NCBI GenBank assembly: GCA_973895155.1 | Contig: OZ316895.1 | Coordinates: 19,964,001-20,028,000 of the forward strand | Direction of reading: 5' to 3' | Length of the DNA stretch: 64,000 nucleotides | From: Marsupella aquatica | Lineage: Eukaryota; Marchantiophyta | Part shown: in pieces, positions 11,026-23,299 of the stretch | Numbering within the stretch: the stretch's first letter is position 1 | How the letters are laid out: every line of letters begins with the position of its first letter | Translations under genes and position numbers: made by a program | Notes under the pieces: model-generated | Databases searched by the model: none | The model's input: only the letters and a program-made list of their open reading frames with translations | Told to the model about the DNA's origin: nothing

Positions 11026-14000
11026 CTAGGATTCCCGAAGGGCTGTCCATGTTTTGAGGAAACTCTTACTCAAAGACTGGGAGATGGAGTGGTTAGAGAG
11101 GTTAATAGACTGCATACGTTGAGGAGGGTTAGGGCCCTGCGCGATAGGAACTACTACTGCTTCAGAGGTGTCCGTATGACGAGTCACTACTTGAAATCCA
11201 CTGCTCCGTCGTCGGCCATCTCTTCCCAAGGATTCTGCCGTACCAAGGTCCTCCAGTTCATCGTCATTCACCACCTCTCTCCATGTCAATCTCCGAGGCT
11301 TCAACTGTCTGTCGCCGACCTTCCCCTTTGCTGGTTGAACTGTCACCGGAGTATTTGCATCAGTTAATTCTGTACTGCCCACAATTCCTGGAGGTTTGGA
11401 TAAATCTCCACCTTCAAGTCCAACTGTTCCTTTTGCATCTGCTATCTCCTTCTGTAAAGGAGAAGGGCCGTGATCATCTTCAGGGAGTTCCAGACTGGAG
11501 CGTCTATCAATCACTGGCGCAGTTATTTGCTCCACATAGTCTGGAGCGTCTGGGAAGAAATATCCGTCTGTCCAGCCGTGTTCTATCTCCCTCATGACTT
11601 CGAAGTCTGCAGGAGCTTTCTGGTTGCGAAAGACCTCGAAAGTACAATATGGAAGAATAGATACTACTGGACACAACACGAGGAGCAGCCAAAAGAATGA
11701 ACTTTGAGTGACAACTTGGCCAACCCCTGCAAGGTCCGGAAAGAAGCCACTCAACCTCCATGAATGGGATAGGCAGAAAAGCACAAGTAGCCAAATGCTG
11801 GTGGAAATATTGAACGCAGCAAAATGGAACCATGTGAGATTGTGCATGCGAGAGATCATCTTCAGGTTGACGATGAACACAGCCATCGTATAAACAGTAC
11901 TTCCCAGCGCTCGGGTGTCGATCGTCTCTCCGCATTTTCTGCGGATTAATTAGTTCGGGATTCAGAAGTAACAATTGGGCTTAATTTTGACCAAGTTCTG
12001 ACTTGCTTTATAACTACGGTAGACGGGGCTTCAAGTAGCAATAAAATGACACGCTTATAACGTCCATTGGGGTGATTTGCATTTTCCTATTTCTCCCTTA
12101 GTACACCTGAATCTCAGGTCTTGACTTCGTCCTTGCACAAAGGAAATGTTAGAACCCTTCATGAAAAGATCATCACGTTAGACAAGTGAAAATTCTAATA
12201 CGTTTCTGGCGAGAGAGAATTACCCAGAGGCAAAAGCCGCAGCAAGAGGGAGGAAAAACGCAATAAGAGAATCCCAAAATGCGGAGAGTGCCCAACCAGT
12301 CAAGCACCAGAAGAATTGCGGTCTCCTTTCCTGCTGTGATTCCATATAAAGTTGAGGATTGTTTTCTGCTGTACAATCACTTAAATCCTTGTTGATCACA
12401 GCAAAGGCTATGGTGGGCAGAGATGTCCATACGAGATTAAATGTAGCTATCTCAACTGTCTCATAGAGAGCCTCAGACGAGAATCCGCTGTAGAAAGCTA
12501 AATATGCGTTCCCTAGAGAATATACAATATTTTTGTAAAAGGCATACATCACTATCTCCCTGTTTCGCTTGTATGACCATCTTCCATGAACAAGGAGAAG
12601 GCGACGAAGATAGCGGAATCTTGTGATAGAGTAATCACTAGCCAAGACTGCTGCCATTCCTTCGCGACCACCTATTCCAACTCCAATTTGAGCCGCTTTT
12701 ATCATCCCGCAATCATTGGCGCCATCCCCTATGGCAAGTATAACTGAGTTTCCGTGCTCTTTCAACAACATGGTTACCTGCCACATCAAGCTAGATATTG
12801 AAAACAATTGAGGATGAATGTCCTAATGTGAAACTTGTATTCGCTACAATGACCACATTCATAATTGTTGGCTAAGGGTCGCAATGGGCCTCTTTGCCGG
12901 AGCGCTGCTTCGTGAGATCAATATCATCTTAAGTACTTTGTAAGTGGTTGCTGATTCCAGTACTGTACCAAGCTGGGCAAGTGAAGGTGTTGATAGTGAA
13001 TCCAGTTGAAGCAGTCAACATTCAATAAGTATTTCAGACGAATCATTTTCATAACTACTCGACTAGCCTTTTATTATTTTCATTCTGAATATTGCTCCAC
13101 CAATTCTCATGCCAATAAGTCTGGCCTTTTCCAAAAATCCTACATGTCGGGCTTCTTCAAAGACTCCCTATAATGTGACTGTCAGCAAATGACACAAGTC
13201 TTTCACTGCCAAGTTATTGAGGATTTGTCACGCCTGTAGATGCCCACCTGGGCCTTTTGAATTGGAGACACCCGGCAGCAGACCACAGATCGACAGAGTT
13301 TCAGGAGCTCCAGAAATAGCACTTTGTTGCTTTCCTCCAGTGCAACAGTCAGAGAAGAACCCTCAATAACAGTTGCCATCTCAGATTGGTATCCTGACCC
13401 TTCTGCATCAACCGGCAAACCGTTGTTCAACCATAGTCACAAACGCGTCACCCATTCAACTCAGAATGCAGTCGTCCATACTGTGGAAGCAGCAGATTAT
13501 TGGTACATCTGGACGCTTGCTGGTTCACTTTTGTGTGACATAGATTTAAGTAGAAAAGAATCCTGTTTCACATTTAGAATTATGGGATTCATTTCCAACA
13601 TCACCTCTGAAAGAATGAAAACAAATTTCTAATGTAGTACCAATTAAAGGCATCTCAACAACATTAATTTTTGGAGTCGACGGGGCGTAGCGTCAGGTCA
13701 TATGTTTCACCCGATTTCAGCTTGGAAAAATGTTGTCTTCGAGCTTCGTCCAACATGCTTCGGAGCAGCTGAGGGACAGATTTTGATACATTTTCCGATA
13801 ACAGGAACAAGTGCATGGAATCCGCCAAAAGGTTACAGGACAGAGCCACCGAAACAGATGTTTCCAATTTGTCTCCAGTCAACACCTGCAAAACCCTGTG
13901 ATTCTCGTTTTTGTTCGTTTTCCTTTCTGTTCCTTGACCCCCATGGCCTATAGATTGAGGTTGGAAAACATATCAAGATGATTAATGAACTTAACCCCCC

Positions 14001-17000
14001 TTCACTTATGAGGGTAGTTTCTGTTAAGACTGTAAAACTTATATACCTCATAATGTGTATTGGAAGGTCTATTTTTTTTCCTTACCCAGACTTTGATGCC
14101 AGCCTGTGCAAGAAGCGTTATTGTCTCTGGAACCTTCCCTTGCAACTTGTCCTCAACTGCTGTTACTCCCAAAAGCATCTGCCAAGGCATCACGGGAGGG
14201 CCCCGAGGGTTCTCATTAAAGCTCGTAAGAAAGATAGTTCTATGACATGCCAGTGTACAACAACGCGAATACTAATATTAATAGATTTCCACAGTTCCTC
14301 CTCGATCCCTCCAATAGTAGATGTGTTTTTGCGGACATTCACAACTATAAAAATATAACAACATCGAAAATATCACTTATGGTTCAGAGGTATAACGTGA
14401 GTATACTCATCAAATGCGCTTCGTTTCTGGTCAGTTGTGAGCATTGTCAATTTTTGTTTAAAGACCAGGCTGGTTTCTACGATAAATCCTTGGAAGCAAA
14501 CTTTGGATATGAAACTTGGTTATGAAACTTAGTAGGAACCTTGGAAGCAAAGGTTAGTAGAGTTCAAACCAGGTCCCGTTCTATTGTTTCTGACACAGCT
14601 GCGAGCTTTTCATCACGGTCATCGAGAGCAATGCTAGCAGCACGGAACCGAGCTGCCCATTTTTCGTATTCACTCCCTGAGATCTGTAAAATCCATGTTC
14701 CTGTACTTTGACTCAAGATGGCCGTACATGAAACTAATTTTGTTAGGAAACGATGACTATTCAAGTGATTTCATTCAGGATCGAGATAGATTCTAAGCCA
14801 GTTTGGCACGATTAAAAAATTAATTTCCTTGCAACCAAGAGGATCTTGCACTCAGAAACAAAACTTCAAATCCGTTGATTTCCTCCAGAAGTTCGTAATC
14901 AGTAACGATGAATATATGGCTCAGTTGAGATTCAGAGCACAATTTATATGACTAACAAGAACAGGAATTAAGTATTCTGTCGTCACTGACGTTAAAACCC
15001 AGACCATTTGGCTTGATATGGCTTTCGAGTCCTTTGATTCATTCGATTGTGGGATTGGAATGCGCCACCCTGGTTTTCATGGTTTTAGTGCTTGAAATTA
15101 TAGTTAAGCAAGCTTGACTTTACCTGTCGCTCGGCCATGCACATGGTTCGGTATCCACACCTTGCGAAGTCCTCGAGCTGATTCAAAGAAATATCCACCA
15201 AGTCCTCCTGGCCTCTTGCAAGGCGTTTGAATATAACTGAGTCGGCACCTTTGCAATATAATTTTATTCTGTTACAAAGACAGTCGAAGAAAAGAGAATA
15301 TGGATCCTTCTCTGTGAAGCCGAAATAGCTTTTTGCAGTAAGCCATACAATACCTTCATATTCCCTGGTTAAGTCTCTAGTAATATACTCGAAAGAAGGC
15401 GAGAGGAATATCAAATCATTACCTTCCTTTGGAGTCCCTACAGATAATACTCATTCGTTTTCTTTCGCTTGTAAACTCTAGCACCGCCATAATGACAAAT
15501 TTCTGCACACCTAGTCCCTACAATAACCCTTTCGGCTTATAAGTACGATGGGCACTACAATGTCTCACTTCCTTGGTGCTGATTCGTAATTGCAATTCCC
15601 TACTCCAAAGAACTAGCTGTTTAATTAAATACAGAGACTCCCCAAGATATTTGATCTCTAACTTAAATACCTTCACAGCAACTTGGTCAGTAGCGAGAAA
15701 CAAGCAACACAGAGTACCACAGCAATATATTCGCGCATCTAATTCATCCCGGATTCTTAAAATGTTCAGGTTTAGTTTGAAGGAAAGATTCTTGTTTTGT
15801 TTCCTGCCGACTGCACATAAATGTTATTCGATCTTCCAAGGCCTGGATGATTTTCTTTCTGACGATCATTTCTTGGGAGTCTTGAAGCATCACTTCGTTG
15901 AAATTTCAAGGATTCGATCTTTTTTAACCAGTGGAGAAAAAATCTCACCTTACGAACGTTTACTTTACAAGAGGGAAGAATGACAGTTATAGACAAACCT
16001 CTACCAGCTTCCTAGCTCTAGTTTTCAAATCGTCCACCTGTCCAAGAATCTTGGTTGCTACTTTGGGCAAGAAGGCTGGGAAGAAAGAGCTGGTACCGGA
16101 AGGAGCACCGATAATTCATCATCTGCACGCTTCTTCAGCACATAACCACAATCTGCAGCTCCCTGTAGAGGCAGGAGGAGTTCGAACATTTCAATGTAAA
16201 TTCTTTAGTAACTTTGTTTGAGGAAGAGGGTTGGAAACATCTAGATCTATTAATGGCACTTCTCCAATCATATCACCCGATAATGAATTCTTCTTTGAAT
16301 ATGCTTCAATCCATTTAGTTTCCTAAACAACCTCACCTAGCCTCTGTCCGGCAATATTACTAGGACATGTAAAGCCATACTCATTGCTTTAGATTCACCT
16401 GGCCGCGTATGGATTATGTAGGAAGGAGTGATCAGTGTTGGCGAGTCAGGTTGCATCAGTACCTGTACAAGAGCTTCCTCATCTGGTGATGCTCCTGTGT
16501 ATTTGAGCACAGCATCTTTTGCAAACCCTTCCTCGCCTGCCTTAGCAAACATTGGATGCACCACATGACAAATGGCAAGATGATTGAAGAACGCTGCTAA
16601 GAAATCGGAGTCAATATCCTGGGAACCAGCTTCCACTTCTTTTAACTTCAGTAGGAGTTTAGGATCATTAGCCAAAGTGTGAATTGTGTCTTTCTGACTA
16701 CTAGCTTGGAAACCTCCTTCGTGCTGGATGGCTCCGTAAACCACGCCACCAACGGAGCATTGAACAAAAGCCATAATGTTTTGAGTCAACGTGCCCGTTT
16801 TGTCAGCCATGATATACTGTACCTGCAAAGTACAACTATTTAAGGATAATTAGGAACTCTTTCGTGTCAGATTCTACAGGATGAGTCTAATGTGAGGATG
16901 ATTCCGGACTTCCTTCATTTGATTAGTTGTGAACCGCACAACGGGCAGAGTTGTAAAAGCAATTGAATACAAGGAAACATAAGATATAGGAAAGCTGCGA

Positions 17001-20000
17001 CAAGTTTGCTAGAAACAATCCTAAATTAGTCATTTTCACAGAAATTCAGATTTGGTTGCTGACGACTCTAATGCTTATTAAGCTTGGAAGAGAAACTGTA
17101 AGAAGTCGTTCCCTGCTCTCGTCCTGCTCCTTACAACAACAACGACATTCACCTGACCGAGTTCTTCGTTTAAATTGGTCGTTCGAGCCTTAGCGAAGGT
17201 TTTGGAACCTCTGTGGTACATATGGATGTCCCAGTCGATGTAGTAGCTTTGCACCACTTTGACAATTTCAAGTGTCACATAAAGTGATATAGGTATGAGT
17301 TGGTTGAGCAATATTAGGAATCTGCGCAGGGCCAGTGTCTTCCTTTAATGGAAAAGCTCAATTCAGAATGGCTCCTCTTTCTAAGCTCATCATGAAATGC
17401 TACTGTTCCCTTTCCTTTCTTATCCCACTGAGATCCACATAATCAACATTGCTAGCAGCAGTCAAGTAGTGACTTTTGCCCCCAAACGATTTCTATCCCC
17501 ATAAAATTTCCTCGATCCTGGGCCTTTCTTTGTGCAATTCTATTGATTCTTACGGAACACTATACCCATTACTGGACTTTACAGTAATTTGTCAAAACAA
17601 CTTTCCCCAAGGCAACATATATACTCGCACCTATCTGCAATTGAACGACCGGGGGCTTCTATCCTTGCACTGTAAGCATAGAAGCAAGGTTGCTATTGGA
17701 TGATGCCTCCCATCAAGAAGGTGTCGGAGAAGAATGTGCCATGTTTCCAAACTAATTACCTTCCAAACTGAGCACCGATTGTGTGAGGTTTGGGTCCAAT
17801 GTGATCCTGGGTCTCTAGAAAATCTGGAATATAATATCTGAAATTCTCTTCCTCTCTTGTCCACTGATCATTTGCAGCAGCCAAACCCACACAAAGTGCA
17901 ACTTGGCATATGAATACAATTGCCACAAGTCTGTTCATGTTCCTCTCGAGCTCAGTGACCTGCATGTTGAAACGACATTTAAACGTTATGGGCAAGTTAA
18001 TGCGGCAAAAGCTTTGAATATGGTGCTATCGTAGGGAGACTCCTCACCCGTTTCCTCACACTTTGAAATGGAAGGGTGCTGTTGTTGTACCTTGACTTGT
18101 CCTGGGATCATATTTCGAATAAACTTGGTATCAGCCCCAGTATAAACGACCACTCCAAGAATCCACTCTGTGTTACGCAATGTGGCCCCTCTCAACAAGA
18201 CCTGTCGGGTGTCCAACGGTAACTTTCCATAATCCTGCAAGAGATATCATACGAACTGTAAGGACTCTCTAGTAGCGATCTTTCTGACACTATTCCAGTG
18301 TGCTTACTTTGGTTCACTACCTGTAGACAAACTATGATTGTTGTTGTGAAACACAACCCTAATGGACGTTAAAATATATCCATTCATTCTCCTTCTTTGA
18401 AATGATACCGCTTATCAAATGTTTGCCAATACTAGATCAATTGACAAAGGTCTCCTATCCTGAATCGGACGCTGTCTGGAGCAGTTGTTCTATCATGTCT
18501 CGTCACTATCATATATTTGATTTGCCAAACAGTTGTTTCAGTATTCCTTGTGGATTTCAATTTTCGTTCGTGACTGCGCTGTCTCTTTCAATTGACGACC
18601 AAGCTTATCACTTGTTCTATTTTAGACTGAAGCCGGAGTACATACTGGAGAACACATAAATTTCTGAACTAATTTCTGATGTTCTATATATGCTGTTCAT
18701 CTAATAACAGTGCTGCATGTACAAGACAAGAGCGTTCGGTACATTGTTTTTCTTACACAGAGACCACAAATCTTCCTTTAACTTCTCTACTGATATCTAG
18801 AACAGGCACTGTCCTTTGACAGATCTTGAACCAATCACTAATCTCATTCATCGCCTCTTCATTGAGTCCCTCAGACACAGCGAGCTTCAAATGCCATACT
18901 TGCTCTAGCTGAAAACATACGACATGAAAATCACTTCTACAACTAAATGGCCAATTTAATTGTCCACGATATGTATGCATCATGAATCCGTACATGTGAT
19001 CCACCTGAAGGTTGATAGCGCCTTCAAATTTATACAGTCGATTGTTGGGAAGCTCACACTCGATGGTCAATCCAGACAAATTTTTGTGCGGGGTTGCTTC
19101 ATCTTCGACTGTAGAAGATCCCTTGTAAAATGCATTGCGGATCTTCAGATTTGTCTCGCCATCCAGGTTGGCTGTTTCGACATAAGCTAACCCTGCAATT
19201 TGCCACTCGCTTGATCAATTCAGTTCCATAGGTCTACTCAGAATCTCACCTAAGTAAGCAACTCCAGTAAAATATATGCAGAACACAGTGCTGATCCCTG
19301 AAATCTTAGCAATAGCTGAAAGAAGACTCCATTGATCAGAGAGGTCCAGCTCAACCCACCTTTAACATCGGCAGAGGATAAAAACACTAAGTCTGCTGGA
19401 AATTCATGGTCAGATTTCACTCTAACGATGTCGCCAACAATGACAGAGCTCCAGTCCGTTACAACGAAGCTGTTTTCGTTCAGCACCTCAACCTTTTGCT
19501 TATTTATCTACTGGACATAAATTTACAGATATATTATCAGCAACGGCTCATGAACTGCCAGCTTCGTATCCACAACAGTCTGCTTGTTTTCCCTCCCTTA
19601 AAAGGACAGCTAAGAGCATTCTACTAATTGCAATGAGCTAAGGAGTACACTCATACTCGCTTGCTAAGTCGACCACTCTCGACGTCGGCAGAAAGCTAAA
19701 AATATATCACTACCATCCTAGCTTGGCTGGCTCGAAGGAGCTCTCATTGGAATGAAAGTTGGATTCTCTTATTCTGTAACACAGGCATGTGAGAACTGAA
19801 GTGGGGAATGGGTTCACACAAGTTGGAGAATCACTACCCACAGTTCTATCTGAAATGCTGCGCTTGATCTCATCGACCAACTCTTTGACAGCATTGAGGA
19901 ATAAGACGAAGCACAACGGTGCCACTGTTGTAGCCCAACTGGTTGGGGAAAACCCTGGAATCAGTTGAAGTGCTGCAATGAGTATGAAGTAAAGGTTCGC

Positions 20001-20468
20001 AGCTCGGGAGCATTGAAGGAACAAATTCATTGGAAGAAACGTCATCAAAGTATACTTGGTGGACTTGATTTTATTGGTGCAGAACCTGTAGGGTGAAAGA
20101 GCAATGAAAAAGCATTACACAAACTATCTCTAAGTCAATGTATGTCTAGCAGTTTGTCTGAACTTCGTACTCTATCTTACGAGGCAACAAAGCAATTCAC
20201 CGAATTATTCCCACAAAACAACTTCTCGTATCTAATTCTATGCAAGATTGAGGCATTGATTAGACTCACCCTGCCAAACTCTCTCGTCTAGTCCAGAAGT
20301 CAACACACACGAAGTAAACGGCAAATACTCTGCTGTATAACTTGAAGCAATGGTAAATTGTTGAGATTGTCGAAAGCCTTACTCGAGATTGTCAACTGCT
20401 TGAGTACGTGCATAGTCTGTAGCATGAACTCGAACCGTTCGAAATCGCTTTGACCTCCTTACTGGAGC
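11026..20468 (-). CDS. P4-type ATPase (phospholipid flippase), catalytic core, 17 exons
   Basis: Exons with matching phases: 20468-20383, 20085-19842, 19507-19360, 19192-19005, 18234-18091, 17959-17760, 17321-17153, 16822-16463, 16162-16097, 15502-15423, 15268-15124, 14683-14570, 14178-14086, 13885-13711, 13402-13248, 12777-12224 and 11938-11026. Read in order they give [14 protein letters not shown], the actuator loop LDGETN, the fourth-helix PISL, the phosphorylation site [17 protein letters not shown] and KGAD of the nucleotide-binding domain, TGDK, and GDGAND, followed by membrane helices in the last two exons. P4-ATPases move phospholipids from the outer to the cytosolic leaflet, usually with a CDC50/ALIS subunit. 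The first exon has no ATG and an in-frame stop just upstream, so the N-terminus must come from further 5'. The last exon either ends at TAG (11026) or is spliced after 11070. The motif reads [11 protein letters not shown] rather than the usual SDKTGTLT. Confidence 0.9.
18759..18908 (-). CDS. Candidate 50-codon cassette exon within a P4-ATPase intron
   Basis: Inside the intron between exons 19192-19005 and 18234-18091 lies an open 150-nt block starting [15 protein letters not shown]. It is preceded by a TTTTCAG acceptor and followed by GTGTAAG. Both flanking junctions are phase 0, so inclusion adds exactly 50 residues without changing frame. The insertion point is in the actuator region, just before the LLLRG segment (here [13 protein letters not shown]). 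Plant flippases I know have nothing comparable there. It may be an optional exon or a chance open stretch. Confidence 0.35.
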
Positions 20469-20793
20469 CTTCAAAATCAGAACCGAGGAAAGGATTTACA
20501 ATAAAGTCATGTCCTGAACTCACTTCAAGAACTATGAAAACTCCTAGAAACCCTTAATTGATATGAATTGGGTGCAGTGGGGAAGGAAGGAGTTTGAGGG
20601 GTAACGTACACAAAGAACAGTATTAGAAAGAGCGATGAATGGAATTTGGCATAGACAAAGGGTCAATCTAGCAACCCGTCTAGCAATGGAGTAAAGCCTC
20701 GCCGTGTAACAGAAAATAACGTTCCGCAAGCAAGGGCTTGCAAAACTGCTCTTGATATAGGAATTATCTTCCTCTCGTTGAAGAGAGAGAGAC

Positions 20794-22684
20794 CTTCGGC
20801 TTGATTGGCTCATCAAAGTCGAAAGATGGCTCAAAAGTAGGGGAGGCCTGGCGCTTTTTGTCGGCCTCCTCCGCTTCTTGGATATCGGCGAGATCCATAT
20901 CCCACAACGGCGCTTCTGGCTCAATAATCTTCATGGAGATCGACCTCACCAGCTCCCTGCGTTCCTTCGTCGAAAATGGTGTCAAAGGCTTGTCTTTTGG
21001 GAAACCTGGAATCACGACGGGAGCGTCGTCCGACTCGAACCCCACTTGACGAACTCTCGCATCAGTCCGTGGTCCATCTGTCGAAGTAGAGGAGATAGCT
21101 GATGTTTCCCCCATATCTTTGCGTTCCTGGGGAATCGTATCCATGCTTGCATCCTTGGACATCTTCCTCCTATCTCTTGCATTAATTGTATCAATCCTTT
21201 CATCCGCTGAAACCTCACGTTGGGCCCATTTGTCCACTTTCACTGACGTTACGGGGGCCAAAATCGACTTCTGTGGAACGCTCTCTTCGGATATTTCAGG
21301 GAGAGCGTCTACGTCAGAGGAGGATTTCACTTTTGGCTTCGCAGCTGCAGCATATGCAGCTTTCTCAAAGTCAGACATTTTGTTATCAGTCATTGGATTA
21401 TTGTACCAGACCGGAGGGATGTCAACTTGTTGAAATGATGATAGTGCAATGTCAGGTTGGACCACTGTCCTGCGGGTAGCAAGATCTTTCAGCGCTTCTC
21501 GCTCAACTGAAGTGATCGCATCGGCGTCTTTGGAATGATCGGTTATTGTTTTCCGTGCTGCTGTTTCGGACACGTATTTTCGCTCCCCCTCAAAAACTGG
21601 CTGGAATATGGCGTCCTGTGACAGAGTTTTTCGCGCGAGAGCATCAACTATAGCTTTCCGATCATCTCTAGATATTTCACTGCGAACCGCGAGCAATTCC
21701 TCGTGGTCTGCCCCTGGTTCTGATCCTGTTGTACTGGGAGCAGCTGATATCCCTTGTGGAACCTCCTTGGACAATATTGCTAGCAGAGAATTGGCGGTTG
21801 GAAGATCAGCAGGTATTTGTAGTTGAGTGTCGGTTGCAAATTTTGAAGTGGCTGACGGCTCTGCGGCTTGTGGTCGAGTTTTCGGAGATGTCTCCTCCTT
21901 TAGAGAAGTTGATGTAAGCGCAGGCATGGGTTGGGACACTTCTTCTGTAGTGGAAGTCATGTCGTTTTGTCGAAGCTCTACCAGAGGCTCCAGTTGTGAC
22001 TCTGGCACTATTTTCGCGTCGGCCACAACTAATGTTTCAGGCGGAACCTGTGCAGATGTGTCTACCAGTTGAGTCGATGTCTCTGATGCTGCCGTGAAAT
22101 ATGCAGTTGTTGGTAGAATCTCTTGAGATATCTCTGGGTGTGAAAATGCACCTGGCGCTGATGCCGTTGTATCTGTGGATGGAAGCTCTTGAGATATCTC
22201 TGGATGACGAACTGCACCTGGCGCTGATACCGTATTATCTGTGGATGGAAGCTCTTGAGATATCTCTGGGTGAGAAAATGCACCTGGCGCTGATGCCGTT
22301 GTATATGTGAATGGAACTTCTTGAGATATCTCTGGGTGAGAAAATGCTGCTGACGTTGGATCGATGGCAATGTGTTCAGGTAGGGCATCTCGAGACATTA
22401 TAATTGGAGACTCTATCGCCGGTAAGGCACCCGCAGATTCTGGCTCTTCTGGTCTAAGCTCTGCAGCTATCTCCGGGTGAGTAAATGTCAATGAAGATGC
22501 ATCATTATTTGCTATCTCAGGTGGAATGCCTGCAGCCGTCTCCGATGGTGATGCTGCAGCACAAGATGACTGGTCTGATGCAATTTCTTTGGATATCTCG
22601 GGGTGAAAAAATGTCATCGGGACCTTCACAAGCCGAGAATTGTTTTGATCAAAATTCTCACTTACAGTAAAGAAGTTTAGATCT
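20794..22684 (-). CDS. Long repeat-bearing disordered open frame; putative N-terminal exon of the P4-ATPase
   Basis: A continuous open frame of about 620 codons runs from after a stop near 22684 to 20764. The earliest in-frame ATG is at 22617 (MTFFHPEISKE). The protein is Ser/Ala/Thr/Glu-rich with tandem HPEISQE repeats in its first half. Its C-terminal half is charged (KWAQREVSADERID, PLWDMDLADIQEAEEADKK). No known domain is recognised. Read alone, it would stop at 20764. Alternatively, a GT at 20793 (phase 0, after KPK) can join the AG at 20469 of the first flippase exon by a 325-bp intron, giving [12 protein letters not shown]. The flippase lacks its own start and no usable ATG lies between them, so I favour fusion. 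The weak point is the non-consensus donor GTCTCT. Confidence 0.5.
22100..22370 (-). repeat. 66-bp coding minisatellite encoding 22-residue HPEISQE repeats
   Basis: The string GCACCTGGCGCTGAT recurs at 22148, 22214 and 22280, spaced exactly 66 bp. It encodes units of the form FSHPEISQELPST followed by TASAPGA-like residues. Degenerate units flank the array on both sides, and HPEI motifs recur upstream near 22480 and 22600. Substitutions between units keep the reading frame open. Confidence 0.9.
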
Positions 22685-22903
22685 CAGTTCAAGTTTAAGA
22701 ACATCGGGAAGAACGTAGTTAAATCTGTGAATCGAATTTGAAATCTGTTATGTGATCATACATCTGGAAATAATTTGAAACTTTCATTTTGATGCGAAAT
22801 GATTTTCGGGAAATGAATTTTCTTTCATCTTGAGAAATCTCAGATCTAGGTGATTAGTGTTGAAGAAATGTGCCAGCAAGGTAGAGGCAATAGTTGGAAG
22901 CAC

Positions 22904-23225
22904 CTCAGGGTGAGAAGACGCCGATGCGAGTGAATCAGCTGTTGTTACAATAGGCGGAGATTCCGCAATTGTCTCGACCGCTCGATCAAATGCCTGGGTC
23001 TTCGTAGACATCTCTGTTTGAGAGGACATTGTTGCCAAATGCGTGGCGGCAAATGTTTCTTGCTGTGAAATGCTTACTTCTGTTAACGCGAAAGGCGTGT
23101 TTGAATGTTGAATTTCTAACATTGGATCGGGATAAGCCGTCTTTGGTCGATCCTCCAGCTCCAAAGCTGTCTCTGGTGCAGACATTGTAGCAGGCGTCAC
23201 AACTTGCAATTCTGGGCCCCCTCCA
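22904..23225 (-). CDS. Possible further 5' exon of the HPEIS-repeat/flippase gene
   Basis: This open frame contains APETALELEDRPKTAYP and ends near ASASSHPEVLP, echoing the downstream HPEIS repeats. A neighbouring frame just upstream (to about 23276) reads PKPETAEAISELEG, similar to the PETALELE part. That suggests either a small intron or a frameshift between two related repeat units. A splice from GAG at 22904 to an AG near 22660 would be in phase, but the donor is weak. The true start codon of the locus is therefore unresolved. Confidence 0.3.
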
Positions 23226-23299
23226 GCTCACTAATCGCTTCAGCTGTCTCTGGTTTAGGCGCTGTTGTTGTTGCATGAGGTCACAGTGGCCTCCTTAGA

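Noticed and set aside
10567-11367. 266-codon plus-strand open frame
   Set aside because: It overlaps the flippase C-terminal exons in antisense. The minus strand has phase-consistent splice sites and continues the flippase protein, whereas the plus frame shows no domain.
16000-16096. Extra flippase exon reading [19 protein letters not shown]
   Set aside because: The frame cannot be entered in phase from the preceding exon. Exon 16162-16097 joins exon 15502-15423 directly in phase 0 with the expected P4-ATPase spacing.
20544-20924. 126-codon minus-strand frame with possible start for the flippase
   Set aside because: It is a shifted-frame shadow of the long disordered open frame. No splice from it gives the flippase frame, and it has no membrane or ATPase motif.
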